A stretch of 64,000 bases of DNA from positions 1 through 64,000 of the forward strand of contig JBALTG010000005.1 of the NCBI GenBank assembly GCA_036964625.1, read 5' to 3'. The translations under genes and the position numbers were made by a program. A model generated the notes under the pieces. It searched no databases and was not told the DNA's origin. It was given only the letters and a program-made list of their open reading frames with translations. This document shows positions 25,014 through 34,923 of this stretch, piece after piece (the first letter of the stretch is position 1; each line of letters opens with the position of its first letter). This DNA is from Motiliproteus sp036964625. Lineage in GTDB: Bacteria > Pseudomonadota > Gammaproteobacteria > Pseudomonadales > Balneatricaceae.

Positions 25014-26489
25014 ATGATAATAAATAGACCTTTCAAAGCGCTCTTGGCGAGTGTTTGTGTTGCCCTTTCCTTACTAGGGGGCGCGGCGCATGCGCAACCC
25101 TCTCATTATCAGCAGTTGGCCGAACTTCCGTTCCCTGGCGCTTACCCCACCAAAGAATCGGCTAAAACACTGCAGCAGGAGTTGGCTTTTCAGCGTGCGG
25201 TACAGACCTACCTGTGGTCTCTGCCAGCGATGAACCTCTATTCGATGCGTGAAGGTCAGAAGAAGACCTTCGGAGCCGATTCCAATGTGCTGGCGATCTG
25301 GAAAGACCGGATCGACTTTAATACGCGGGTCTCTACAGCCAATCCCGATGTGATCTATGCCTTTGCCTGGCTGGACCTAGATAAGCAGGGTCCGATGGTG
25401 CTGGATATGCCACCCCGGCTACAGGGGCTATTGGATGATATGTGGCACCGGCCGTTAACCGATATCGGTAATGCAGGGCCGGATAAGGGCCGGGGCGGCA
25501 AGTATCTGGTGTTGCCACCCGGTTATACCGGTGAGGTCCCGGCGGGTTATCACAGCGTCGAGTCACCGACCAACGGGGTGTTTGTGTTCCTGCGCGCGTT
25601 CCTGGTCGATGGCAAGACCGACCAGGGCGTGGCGTTGCTGAAAAAATCCAAGATCTATCCGTTATCCCAGGCGGATAACCCACCGGCGATGCAGTTTCCA
25701 AACGCCTCAGGGGTTGCGATGAATGGTGATTTTCCGCGTGGTTTGGAATATTTCGAGCGACTGGCAGCGTTGATTAATGACGAGACCGTCAGCCGTGAAG
25801 ATTTTGCCATGCGCGGTATGTTAGCGGGGATCGGCATCGTTAAGGGGCAGCCTTTCAACCCGGATGCGTCGATGAAGGCACTGCTCGATAGCGCCGGACA
25901 GGTTGGCTTTAAGATGGCGGCGGTGGTCGATTATGATTATTTTCCGCGTAATAAGGTCTATTCCGATCGGATGTGGGAGCAGGTGTTTATCGGCGGCAGT
26001 CCGGTGTTTGAGGCCGATACCTATCTCAATCTTGATGCCCTGATCGCGTTCTTTCATAAAGCCTACTCCACCAGTAACGCGATGGTGATCGCGATGCCGG
26101 GTAAGGGGGCGCAGTATCTGGTCGGCATGCGAGATGTGGACAGTAATTATCTGATGGGTGAAAACAGCTATCGGCTTCACGTTCCGGCGAACGTTCCGGC
26201 GGCTAACTACTGGTCGGCGGTGCTTTATGATGCCGATACCCGGGTGCTACTTGATAACGGTGAGCCTTTCCCGTCGATCGCCTCAAATACCAACCTGACC
26301 CTCAATGACGACGGTTCGTCTGAGCTCTATTTTGGGCCAACGGCGCCTGCCGATAAACAGGCGAACTGGATCAAGACCGTTCCGGGGCGTGGTTATTTTC
26401 TGGGTGTGCGTTTCTACTCGCCGACCCAGGCTTTCTTCGATCAGAGCTGGCGTCCGGACGATATCGTTAAAATTTCTACCAGCCACTAA
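25014..26489 (+). CDS. DUF1254 domain-containing exported protein
   Basis: Exported protein of the DUF1254/DUF1214 family, function unknown. A start at 25014 gives a clean signal peptide (LLASVCVALSLLGGAAHA, cleaved before QPSH) and 491 aa; the frame extends to 24960. DUF1254 lies in the N-terminal half (TRVSTANPDVIYAFAWLDL, GPMVLDMPP) and DUF1214 near the C-terminus (NLTLNDDGSSELYFGP, NWIKTVPGRGYFLGVRFYSP), the usual order. It is first in a unit with DUF3604, a parvulin-like protein and HupE/UreJ, and is divergent from the MalT-like regulator. A periplasmic role is likely. Confidence 0.88.
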   Translation: MIINRPFKALLASVCVALSLLGGAAHAQPSHYQQLAELPFPGAYPTKESAKTLQQELAFQRAVQTYLWSLPAMNLYSMREGQKKTFGADSNVLAIWKDRIDFNTRVSTANPDVIYAFAWLDLDKQGPMVLDMPPRLQGLLDDMWHRPLTDIGNAGPDKGRGGKYLVLPPGYTGEVPAGYHSVESPTNGVFVFLRAFLVDGKTDQGVALLKKSKIYPLSQADNPPAMQFPNASGVAMNGDFPRGLEYFERLAALINDETVSREDFAMRGMLAGIGIVKGQPFNPDASMKALLDSAGQVGFKMAAVVDYDYFPRNKVYSDRMWEQVFIGGSPVFEADTYLNLDALIAFFHKAYSTSNAMVIAMPGKGAQYLVGMRDVDSNYLMGENSYRLHVPANVPAANYWSAVLYDADTRVLLDNGEPFPSIASNTNLTLNDDGSSELYFGPTAPADKQANWIKTVPGRGYFLGVRFYSPTQAFFDQSWRPDDIVKISTSH

Positions 26490-26559
26490 ATTTAAGCGAT
26501 AACTATAAAAACCATACTGCCAGCGGTTAAGACGGTGCAGTTGTTTTCAGGGGATGAGC

Positions 26560-28512
26560 ATGAATCGGGTCAATTCATCTATATCGAACGCTGCTGTTTG
26601 CGCGCTGACTCTGGTGGTCGCCGCTAACAGCGCCGTTGCAGAGATAGCCGCCACTGGTGTTGTACAAAACACCGCTCAAACGGTGCTTCAGCCCCAAAGT
26701 ACCGATCCTCAGGTTAAAGCACCGGTTTATTCTCCCTATGCGGGGCGAAACTTTCCGACTCAGGTGCTGTGGGGGGATACCCATCTGCACACCAACCTGT
26801 CACTCGATGCACGCGCGGGTGGTGTCACGCTAGGCCCTGAAGCCGCCTACCGGTTTGCTCGGGGCGAAGAGGTTACCAGCTCGCACGGAGAACGGGTCAA
26901 GCTGCTGCGGCCGTTGGATTTCTTGGTGGTATCGGATCACTCCGATGCGATGGGGGGCATGGACCAGATCTTTAAGGGCAATCCCGTTCTACTCAAGGAT
27001 CCGACGATCAACAGCTGGTACCAAAAATTGATGCAAGGCGGTGCCGTGGCTAAGGGCGCCGTGGTTGAGGTGGTGCAGGCCTTTACCACCGGTAAGGCGC
27101 CCAAAATCATGCTGGCACCGGATTTTGCACGGCCCGTTTGGGAGCAGTACTTAGATACGGCGGAGCAGTTTAATGATCCGGGCCGCTTTACTGCACTGAT
27201 CGGCTATGAATGGACCTCGACCACCGGCGGTAATAACCTGCACCGTAATGTGCTGTATCGCGATGGCGCCGATAAGGCTCGCCAGGCGCTGCCGTTCACC
27301 GTGGCCGATAGTGATAATCCCGAAGATCTGTGGAACTGGATGGCGGGCTATGAGGATCAGACTCAGGGGCAGGTGATCGCGCTGGCTCATAACGGCAATC
27401 TCAGTAATGGCTTGATGTTTCCGGAGGTTAACCCGGCTACCGGTAAACCGTTGACCCGCGATTACGCCATAAACCGGATCCGTTGGGAACCGCTTTATGA
27501 AGTGACTCAGATTAAGGGCGATGGCGAGGCCCACTCGATGTTGTCGCCCGATGATGAGTTTGCCGATTATGGCACCTGGGATTGGAGTAATCTCGGTCCG
27601 GTTAAAAAACAGCCGCAGATGCTGCAGTATGAATACGGTCGGCAAGCGCTCAAACTCGGCCTCAAGCTCGAACAGACGCTGGGTATCAATCCCTATAAAT
27701 TTGGCATGATCGGATCGACCGATGCCCATACCGGCTTGGCGACGGCGGAGGAGGGGAGCTTCTTTGGTAAGATCTCCTACACTGAGCCGAACGCCAACCG
27801 GGCAAATTCTGCCCTGGCTGTGTTTGGTGATGTGACCTGGATGAATTGGAGCCAAGTTGCCTCGGGGTACGCGGCGGTGTGGGCTAAAGAGAACACCCGT
27901 GAGGCGATCTTCGATGCGATGAAACGCAAAGAGGTCTATGCCACTACCGGCCCCCGCATGACGGTGTGGTTTTTTGGCGGCTGGGACTTCCAGGCCAACG
28001 ATGCACTGCAGCGAACCCCGGGGGCCATCGGTTACAGCAAAGGGGTGTCGATGGGTGGCGATCTGAGTCAGGCGCCTGCAGGCAAGTCGCCGAGCTTTTT
28101 GGTGACCGCACTTAAGGATCCTTACGGTGGTAACCTGGATCGGGTTCAGATTGTTAAAGGCTGGCTCGATGCTCAAGGCGAGATGCGAGAGCAGGTCTAC
28201 GACGTCGTCTGGTCGGATCAGCGTAAGCCCGGTGCTGACGGCAAGTTACCCGCCGTGGGCAATACGGTGGATCAAGCCAATGCCACCTGGACCAACGACA
28301 TCGGTGCCTCGGAGTTGATGACCACCTGGCAAGACCCGGATTTTAATGCTGACCAATCGGCGTTCTACTATGCCCGAGTGCTGGAGATTCCGACCCCGCA
28401 CTGGACCGCATACGATGCCAAGCGGTTTGGTCTGGTGTTGAAAGAGGGGGCACCCAAGAGCAACCAGGAGCGCGCCTATACGTCGCCGATCTGGTACACC
28501 CCTGAAAAATAA
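26560..28512 (+). CDS. DUF3604 domain-containing PHP-like protein
   Basis: Exported protein of about 650 aa. The N-terminal segment ICNAAVCALTLVVAANSAVA-like region (about 10-32) is a signal peptide. DUF3604 proteins contain a PHP-type metal site. Here GDTHLHTNLSLDA gives the HxH, VVSDHSDAMGG a further His, IGYEWTST and GSTDAHTG later ligands, so metal-dependent hydrolysis is plausible (family inference). The ATG at 26560 has AGGGG at a better distance than the one at 26554. It lies 70 bp after DUF1254 and 30 bp before the parvulin-like gene. DUF3604 next to parvulin and HupE is, to my knowledge, a recurring arrangement in proteobacteria; the substrate is unknown. Confidence 0.88.
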   Translation: MNRVNSSISNAAVCALTLVVAANSAVAEIAATGVVQNTAQTVLQPQSTDPQVKAPVYSPYAGRNFPTQVLWGDTHLHTNLSLDARAGGVTLGPEAAYRFARGEEVTSSHGERVKLLRPLDFLVVSDHSDAMGGMDQIFKGNPVLLKDPTINSWYQKLMQGGAVAKGAVVEVVQAFTTGKAPKIMLAPDFARPVWEQYLDTAEQFNDPGRFTALIGYEWTSTTGGNNLHRNVLYRDGADKARQALPFTVADSDNPEDLWNWMAGYEDQTQGQVIALAHNGNLSNGLMFPEVNPATGKPLTRDYAINRIRWEPLYEVTQIKGDGEAHSMLSPDDEFADYGTWDWSNLGPVKKQPQMLQYEYGRQALKLGLKLEQTLGINPYKFGMIGSTDAHTGLATAEEGSFFGKISYTEPNANRANSALAVFGDVTWMNWSQVASGYAAVWAKENTREAIFDAMKRKEVYATTGPRMTVWFFGGWDFQANDALQRTPGAIGYSKGVSMGGDLSQAPAGKSPSFLVTALKDPYGGNLDRVQIVKGWLDAQGEMREQVYDVVWSDQRKPGADGKLPAVGNTVDQANATWTNDIGASELMTTWQDPDFNADQSAFYYARVLEIPTPHWTAYDAKRFGLVLKEGAPKSNQERAYTSPIWYTPEK

Positions 28513-28530
28513 CGGCTGTTGTATTTACTC

Positions 28531-29436
28531 ATGAATGTTGTAATGAAATTTCTACGCGAGCCGCTGTTGCACTTTTTGGTTCTAGGGGGCGCGCTCTTTG
28601 CCGTCAATGCATGGCGGGCCAGCCCTGACCCGCAGCAGGCCCCGAAGGCGAGCGCTGTGAGCCATCGGCTTGAACTGTCGGCGGCCACGGTCAATGGCTT
28701 GATTGAAAACTGGCAGAAGACCCGTTTTCGATCACCGACCGATGCTGAGTTGAACGGTTTGATCGACAGCCGGGTGCAGCAGGAGATCCTCTACCGCGAG
28801 GCGCTCAGCTTTGGCTTGGATAAAGACGATACCATCATCCGTCGACGGCTGGCGCAGAAGATGGAGTTTTTGGCCGAGGGACTGATCGACCAGGGCGAAC
28901 CCAGTCAGGCGCAGTTGCAGGCCTATCTGGACTCGCACCCGGTATCCTTTCAAGTGCCGCCTTCGATCCGTTTTCAGCAGATCTATTTCAGCCCTGCGCA
29001 GCATCAACAAAGCCTAGCCGTCGATATGCGTTCGGCTATGACCGCGCTGGATAACAACCCTGGCATCGATCCGGCGACCCTCGGAGATCGCTTATTAACC
29101 GAACTGCCGCGCGAATCGATGACCGAGCAGCAGCTAGCCAGCCGCTTCGGGCCTCAATTCGCAGCCGAGTTCTTTTCTACCGAGCAGGGGCGATGGCAGG
29201 GGCCGCTACGCTCCGCGTTGGGGATGCATCTGGTCAAGATCGAGCAGCGCGATCTGGCCCGCGTGCCCGCGCTCACTGAGGTAGCAGACCGGGTGCGCGA
29301 GGCGTTACTCAGAGAGCGTCGGCTCGGTGCGGCCAAGACCTACTATCAGGCGGTACGCGACAAGTATCAGGTGGTTGTCGAACCCCCAGCCGCACCGCTT
29401 GCGGTAATCCAGTCCGTCACGGTAGAGGATCAATGA
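28531..29436 (+). CDS. peptidylprolyl isomerase (parvulin-like), membrane-anchored
   Basis: About 301 aa. One N-terminal membrane segment (REPLLHFLVLGGALFAVNAW) anchors a periplasmic part. The middle has EILYREALSFGLDKDDTIIR, typical of SurA/PpiC-type chaperones, followed by a PPIC-like region (about 150-250) with IRFQQIYFSP and SALGMHLVKIE. The start is ambiguous: TTG 28519, ATG 28531 or ATG 28543; relatives usually begin close to MKxxLREPLLHF, which favours 28543 or 28531. The gene overlaps HupE/UreJ by 4 bp, so translation is coupled. It may fold the exported DUF proteins of the same unit. Confidence 0.87.
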   Translation: MNVVMKFLREPLLHFLVLGGALFAVNAWRASPDPQQAPKASAVSHRLELSAATVNGLIENWQKTRFRSPTDAELNGLIDSRVQQEILYREALSFGLDKDDTIIRRRLAQKMEFLAEGLIDQGEPSQAQLQAYLDSHPVSFQVPPSIRFQQIYFSPAQHQQSLAVDMRSAMTALDNNPGIDPATLGDRLLTELPRESMTEQQLASRFGPQFAAEFFSTEQGRWQGPLRSALGMHLVKIEQRDLARVPALTEVADRVREALLRERRLGAAKTYYQAVRDKYQVVVEPPAAPLAVIQSVTVEDQ

Positions 29437-30554
29437 GGCGGGGGGCGCTGCGGCGAGCTGCTCGGCTGCTGGTATTTGGGTTAATGCTGGCCTGCAGCAG
29501 CGCTGGGGCGCATGAACTTCGCCCTGGTTTTCTGTCATTAACCGAGATAAAGGCGCCGCTTGAGGTGGTGGTCGAGGAGAAGGCGGTACCGGATCAAACG
29601 ACCGCCGTCTGGTTTAGCGTGCTGATGAAGATCCCCATGCGTGGAGATCTGAGGATGCCGTTGCAACCGATCTTTGCCAGCGATTGCCAGTCCCTGTTGG
29701 CCAAATTCCCGCTTGAGGACGGTGTCGCTTCGACCCGTCGCTGGACCCTGCGCTGTGACCACGCCCTGGCCGGGCGGGTGATCGCGGTTGAGGGGCTAGC
29801 GACGGCGCAAACGGATCTGCTGGTGAGTATCGAATACCTCAATGGTGATTCTGAAACTGCCCGCCTGAGTGCCTCGCAACCCCAGTTCCAGGTGGCGGGA
29901 ACGCAAGATCGACTCTCTGTCGCTGCAAGTTATGGCAGGTTGGGGATCGAACATATTCTGCTGGGGATCGACCACCTGCTGTTTGTATTGCTGTTATTGA
30001 TGTTGTCGCGTGGCACCGGGGCCTTGGTTAAAACCATTAGCGCGTTTACCCTGGCGCACAGCATTACCCTGGCCGCCGCAGCGTTGGGGGTGCTGCACGT
30101 GCCTGCCGCACCAGTCGAGGCGGTCATCGCCCTGAGTATCGTTTTCTTAGCAACCGAGTTGGCGCGCAAGCAGCGCGGTCAGGGGGGGAGTGCTGGTATC
30201 CACTCCAGTTTTACACCAAACCTAACCGATCGGTTTCCGTGGTTGATCGCTTTTATTTTTGGCTTGCTGCATGGCTTGGGATTTGCCGGTGCGTTATCGG
30301 AGATCGGCTTGCCTGACTACAGCATCGCCTTAGCATTGCTCAGTTTCAATCTGGGGGTGGAGCTGGGACAGTTGCTGTTTATCGTAGCGCTGTTTGGGCT
30401 TTACCAACTCGTGAGAAAGCCTCAGGGGAGGCTGGCTGGGGTGCCGGTCAAACTCGGTATCAGTTACGCGGTAGGAGGGGTCGCAATGTTTTGGCTGTTA
30501 GACCGTCTAACTGCCCTTGTTTCATTGAAAGCATTTCAACTGGTTGCGATCTAG
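29433..30554 (+). CDS. HupE/UreJ family membrane protein
   Basis: Integral membrane protein of 373 aa. A signal peptide (FGLMLACSSAGA, then HELRPG) leads into a ~150-residue periplasmic domain. The C-terminal half has about six to seven membrane segments with His-rich motifs GIEHILLGIDHLLFVL, FTLAHSITLAA and FGLLHGLGFAGAL. HupE/UreJ proteins are known or proposed nickel/cobalt permeases. This long form with a periplasmic domain is often linked with DUF3604 and parvulin genes, so metal supply to the PHP-like DUF3604 enzyme is an attractive inference. ATG overlaps the preceding stop (ATGA). Confidence 0.9.
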   Translation: MRRGALRRAARLLVFGLMLACSSAGAHELRPGFLSLTEIKAPLEVVVEEKAVPDQTTAVWFSVLMKIPMRGDLRMPLQPIFASDCQSLLAKFPLEDGVASTRRWTLRCDHALAGRVIAVEGLATAQTDLLVSIEYLNGDSETARLSASQPQFQVAGTQDRLSVAASYGRLGIEHILLGIDHLLFVLLLLMLSRGTGALVKTISAFTLAHSITLAAAALGVLHVPAAPVEAVIALSIVFLATELARKQRGQGGSAGIHSSFTPNLTDRFPWLIAFIFGLLHGLGFAGALSEIGLPDYSIALALLSFNLGVELGQLLFIVALFGLYQLVRKPQGRLAGVPVKLGISYAVGGVAMFWLLDRLTALVSLKAFQLVAI

Positions 30555-30598
30555 ATTATCGGCACCGACGGTTATCGCCGCAGTGGCTGGCGGACCGC

Positions 30599-30680
30599 TT
30601 AGTCGCTTTCTGCCAGACTGTGATACGTGTCTGGCGTGACTCCGGTCCAGCCTTTAAAGGCTCGGATAAACCCAGGGTCG
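30599..30680 (-). pseudogene. C-terminal remnant of an AraC regulator
   Basis: The minus strand reads GFIRAFKGWTGVTPDTYHS and ends in ESD and a stop, the last ~25 residues of an AraC protein. The corresponding ends of the intact genes at 33.8 and 37.1 kb read FIRAFKGWTGVTPGAYRN. The rest of the gene is absent; an IS91-type transposase tail begins within ~50 bp. Confidence 0.75.
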
Positions 30681-30719
30681 GGGGCCAGCGTTGGTGCATA
30701 CCTGATGGTGCATACTCTG

Positions 30720-30884
30720 ATGGTGTGTGCAACCTGTGAGCAATGCGGTGGCGCGGTCAAGGTCATCGATAAGATACTCGCGCACCTCAGGCAGCAAACT
30801 GAAAAAGCACGTCACTCGCACCCTGTGCCATTGGGGCTTTTACCGCAAGAGCGTGCGCCGCTGCAATCGAGCCTAGTCGGCTGA
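30720..30884 (+). mobile_element. IS91-family transposase C-terminal remnant
   Basis: The plus strand encodes TCEQCGGAVKVIDKILAHLR followed by a short tail rich in Pro, Leu and Gln ending at 30884. The CxxCGG motif followed by KVI and xKILxHL is characteristic of the C-terminus of IS91/ISCR-type transposases. A segment between KV and IDKIL (usually with an IEDP-like sequence) is deleted, and everything upstream is missing. Confidence 0.6.
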
Positions 30885-31416
30885 TGTGACAAACTGATTG
30901 AAACCAAATGCGGCAGGGGCGTAGCGGGTGCCGCTTTGTCTAGGAGACGGTGGGCTTGGCCGATCGTAGCGAGGGAAATACGATTTGAGGCAGGTTTTTT
31001 GATCATCCGAGGCGATAAATCGGCAGGACAGCCGATTTACACAGCAATAGCTGCCCGTAGGGCAAGCTGCAGGGACGCAGCTTGTGAATAGCAAGCTAAT
31101 TAACGAGGGCGATCGTGAAAACATGACCAAATTCGGGTTTTCCGCAGTAGACCAGTGTTAAGGCTGACAGCCTCCTAGAGTCAGGTGTTGATCCTAATTC
31201 AAGGGTTCAGTGACAACCATTGCATGGCAGCGAGGGATTTTGGACATTGAAAGTTGCCGAGACAGGACCTGAGAGGGGGCTCTCAGAGCAGCGTGATAGG
31301 TGTGTATTTTCGGTTAAAGGGCTTTTATTCCTACAGTGCCCCTGATAAATTTTTCCACATGAGGGTCGCCGATCAGCTAAATTATCAAGGCAGCTTTTAA
31401 AGGAGTCTAGCGGTTA
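30885..31416. other. intergenic scar with hairpins, no gene
   Basis: About 530 bp downstream of the transposase tail. It contains TAAATCGGC-N6-GCCGATTTA (31016-31039) and AAGCTGC-N6-GCAGCTT (31064-31083). IS91-type elements end in hairpin-containing termini, so these may be part of the old element's end. No supported ORF was found. Confidence 0.45.
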
Positions 31417-32264
31417 ATGAAAGCTCTGGTGCCCTCCTGGTTAGCCGTTTTTTTCTACATACCGGCCCTCGCCTGGTCTTTGCCGCCCCCTGCCACTATT
31501 ACCATTGCAGGATGGGAATACCCTCCCTTGATAAACCAAGCCGGTGAGGGAATTATTGGCGATATTTATCGCGCCGCTTTTCAGGCGGTGGAGCTAGATG
31601 CTGAGATGCGGGTACTGCCGGTGCGGCGTGTGCCGGTGCTGTTCGCAGACAATAAAGTCGACGCCATGGCAAGCCTGCACCGATCCGACAAGCTCGATTC
31701 GCTACGTCCGCCTCGCTTTTCGCCGGTGTTAAACCTGATCCCCTGCTGGTTTTTCCTGACCAAGGCGATCGATGACCCCCGCAAATCAACGGTCTTGAAG
31801 ACCTCAAAGGCTATCGCATAGGCGTTATTGTCGACTCTCCCTATCTGGATATATATCAACGCCACAACCTCGATACCGTCCAGATCGACACCCCCGAGCA
31901 ACTGGTCGGCATGTTGCACCGACAACGCATCGATTTTATGGAGGCAACTCTCCTGTCGGGGCTGTATCTGGTACAGAAAGAGCTCCCCGACGACAAGGAA
32001 GCGTTCGAGTATTTGGAATGGATCACCTCAGAGGTCGGCCTTGAGTTTCACAGCCAGGCGTTGCAGCAGCGCTTTGACGAAGGCCTGGCGCTATTGAAAA
32101 AACGGGGAACGTACCGAAAAATACTGGAAAACTACTGGGGAAAGGGCAATGTTCCCCAGGCCAGTTTTTTGGACATGTACCCGGTCCAGGGGGTCTATTT
32201 TCCTGATCTGGACCAGTTCTGGCGCGCGCCGCGGGATCCGGTGGGACGAATTCTAGCGCCCTGA
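31417..32264 (+). pseudogene. frameshifted periplasmic substrate-binding protein (SBP_bac_3-like)
   Basis: Two frames together encode one transporter-type solute-binding protein. The first has a signal peptide and TITIAGWEYPPLINQAGEGI, with DIYRAAFQAV and NKVDAMASLHR. The second continues with GLEDLKGYRIGVIVDSPYL and RQRIDFMEATLLSG and ends with a typical KKRGTYRKILENYWGKG tail. The frames join at a run of five C (31776-31780); one additional C would restore a single ~283-aa protein. It is either a recent single-base loss or a sequencing/assembly indel. AAGGAG lies before the ATG. The ligand is not identifiable; no permease genes are adjacent. Confidence 0.75.
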
Positions 32265-32331
32265 GTAATCTTGAAGCAGGCCCAGCTAACGGCCGTTGTC
32301 ATAACGGGCCGGTCAATCGAGACGTCTCAAC

Positions 32332-33697
32332 ATGAATAGATCGGTAATCGTTATCGCCCTCTCCTCCCTGCTGCTATGCGTCGCTGGCGCGCGAGCCGGG
32401 GTGTCCGATCGAGAAGCCGTGCGGTTGGGTAAAGATCTGACCCCGGTGGGCGCCGAGCGTGCTGGCAACAGCGAAGGCACCATTCCCGAATGGACCGGCG
32501 GCATGACCTCCCCACCGGCAGGCTATCAACCTGGTGGTACCCGTATCGACCCCTTCGCCGACGAAAAGCCGCGATTTATCATCGACGCCAACAATTACGC
32601 GCAGTACGCCGATAAGCTATCGACGGGCCAGAAAGCGCTGTTCGCGAACTACCCCGACACCTTCAGGATGCTGGTCTATCAGACCCATCGCACCGCAGCA
32701 GCTCCCTCATGGGTTTACGCCAGAACCCGGGAGAACGCTACGCGTGCCGAGCTGGTAGCTGGCGGCAACGGGGTGGTCAACGCATACGGCGGCTATCCCT
32801 TCCCGCTACCGAAAAACGGCCATCAAGTGATCTGGAACCATACCCTGCGCTGGCTAGGGGAAGGGGCTACCAAGCATTTCAGAACGCTGACAGTCTTCAA
32901 CGACGGCACCAAAAACCTGGGAGAAACCACGCTGTTGGAAACCTACCCCTACTACGATGCCGAGGGCAGCCTGGGCACGTTTAAAGGCGATATCCTCCAC
33001 TTGATGGGCGTCTATTCTGAACCGGTTCGGCGCAAGGGCGAGGTCATTCTGGTGCGCGAGCCGGTCAACGCGACGGCGTCACCGCGCCAGACTTGGCAGT
33101 ATCTGCCGGGACAACGCCGGGTTCGCCGCGCGCCCACCATCGCCTACGACTTCCCATCCCTGGCGTTCTCCGGCCAGATCACCTTTGATGATACCTTTAT
33201 GTACAACGGCGCCCCCGATCGTTACGACTGGCAACTGGTGGAAGAAAAAAGAGCTGTATATCCCATACAACAGTAATGGGCTGCTGGGCGCGAGCGAAAA
33301 AGGCCAAGACGAGATCCACAAGATGTCTCCCCCTCATCACCTCAACCCCAGTTACCTGCGGTGGGAGTTGCACCGGGTCTGGGTCGTTGTTGCTACCCGC
33401 AAAGCGGGCAAAAGCCATATCTATGGCAAGCGGGTTTTCTACCTCGACGAGGACAGCTGGGCGGTCGTCGCCACCGATATCTACGACAACGCAGGCCAGC
33501 TCTGGCGGATCGGGTTTGCCAACCTGTTAAATGCGTACGACGTGCCCGTTACGGTAATTCGCGCCACCTGGCATCTGGATCTGCAAGAAGGCTCCTATGC
33601 GGTGCATGAACTGGATATAGAACCGATCCGCTTCAATCAGGGCAAGGCAGAGGGTTTTTATACCCCGGCGCAAGTACGCAAACTAAGCCGACGCTAA
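32332..33697 (+). pseudogene. frameshifted DUF1329 outer-membrane-associated protein
   Basis: Two overlapping frames make up one DUF1329 protein of about 455 aa. The first (32332-33276) has a signal peptide (ALSSLLLCVAGARAG) and GAERAGNSEGTIPEWTGG, the hallmark of the family. The second continues as KELYIPYNSNGL, HHLNPSYLRWELHRVWVV and KRVFYLDEDSWAVVATDIYD. The break lies in a run of six A (33245-33250); removal of one A gives LVEEKELYIPYN in a single frame. DUF1329 proteins are LolB/LolA-like and accompany DUF1302 proteins in steroid and alkane-degrading bacteria, and are involved in hydrophobic compound handling (family knowledge). No DUF1302 gene is in the window. Confidence 0.82.
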
Positions 33698-33816
33698 GGA
33701 CGACACTGCGCGCTCCGCGCCGGCCACCAGACATCTTCGCCTCACGGATCAATTTAAGTTCACCGAGGAGTAAACCATGGCACGAGGGGAGGGCGACAAA
33801 CGGATTAACCGATTAC

Positions 33817-34821
33817 CTAGTCCGCCTGATTGCGATAAGCCCCTGGCGTGACCCCGGTCCAGCCTTTGAAAGCGCGGATAAAGGCGCCGGTTTCGGTAAA
33901 ACCCACCTTCAGTGCGATCTCTGCAATGGAGCATCTCTGCTGGGTCAGGTAGTGGATGGCGCTATCGCGGCGGATCACATCTTTGATCTTCTGATAGGAG
34001 ATCCCCTCATTTTTCAGCTTTTGCCGCAGGGTCTTGGGAGTCGTGTGGAGTGCCTCGGCGATCGCTTCGAAGGGCGGGTATCCCTCCTCCTCGTGGGCCT
34101 CGATCAGCAGGCGGATCTTGGTCTCGTAGCTGTCGTCATGGATCGGGTTTTCCATCAGCCCCATCGGGGAGCGCTTGATAAACGCCTCGCTGTCCTGCTC
34201 GTTCCGAATCACCGGTTGATCAAGGTAGCTGCGGCTGAAACGCAGGCTCGATTGCTCCTGGTTGAAATCCCGGGGGCAGGAAAAAAGGTACTGATACTCC
34301 GCTTCGTGTGCCGGTGGCGGGAAGTCGAAGCCGACGTGTTTGAGTACGATCTTCTGGCCGCTCAGCCAGCAGGAGTAACGGTGCCACAGCAGCAGAAGAA
34401 ACTCTGCCAGCACATGGTCCGGGTCCATCTGCGGCTGGCTGAGTTTGACCTCGATCACCACATCGCAGCCCTGTTCGATCAGACGGAGCTGGTAGCCCTT
34501 GCAGACGTAACCGTAAAACGCCATTCCCCGCTGCAGAGCATGTCGCAGGGTCGGTGCGCCCGCCATCAACAGGCTGGCGTAGAAAAAGGCGCCGATGGGG
34601 AGCGGTGGCGTGCTCATCCCCAGGTTCTCGTCGTCGAGGGCACGCCAGGTTTTTCGGATCAGGGTGGTGCATTGAGCGAAGGGTATCCGGGTGTTGGGGT
34701 CCGCGGCCAGATGTTCCGGGATGCCCGCCGCCTTCAGTAGGGGCAGGGGATCCTTGCCCTGGCGGCGAACCGAATCGGTCAGCGCGCGGACGTAGTGGCA
34801 GAGCATGGTGGGGTTCTTCAT
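33817..34821 (-). CDS. AraC family transcriptional regulator
   Basis: Regulator of 334 aa from the ATG at 34821 (MKNPTMLCHYVRAL), chosen because the paralogue at 37114 begins MKNPTISCHYVHAI; the frame extends to 34872. The N-terminal part is the arabinose-binding-like domain, including WHRYSCWLSGQKIVLKHVGF, and the double HTH is at the C-terminus (TPKTLRQKLKNEGISYQKIK and VGFTETGAFIRAFKGWTG). It lies just downstream of a broken acyl-CoA dehydrogenase on the same strand. It is a paralogue of the gene at 37114 and of the remnant at 30.6 kb. Confidence 0.9.
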   Translation of the reverse strand: MKNPTMLCHYVRALTDSVRRQGKDPLPLLKAAGIPEHLAADPNTRIPFAQCTTLIRKTWRALDDENLGMSTPPLPIGAFFYASLLMAGAPTLRHALQRGMAFYGYVCKGYQLRLIEQGCDVVIEVKLSQPQMDPDHVLAEFLLLLWHRYSCWLSGQKIVLKHVGFDFPPPAHEAEYQYLFSCPRDFNQEQSSLRFSRSYLDQPVIRNEQDSEAFIKRSPMGLMENPIHDDSYETKIRLLIEAHEEEGYPPFEAIAEALHTTPKTLRQKLKNEGISYQKIKDVIRRDSAIHYLTQQRCSIAEIALKVGFTETGAFIRAFKGWTGVTPGAYRNQAD

Positions 34822-34923
34822 CGCGTGGCGTCGTCCCGCAGCAGGGTGATTATTCGCCGAGAAGTTAACCATGGGGAGCGGGTGGCCGGCAACCCGGATT
34901 AACGGGCTGCCGGTAGCTTGATG

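Noticed and set aside
27151..28176. 341-codon minus-strand ORF inside the DUF3604 gene
   Set aside because: It is the mirror of a well-supported plus-strand gene with recognised motifs; its translation is rich in His/Arg and has no family resemblance.
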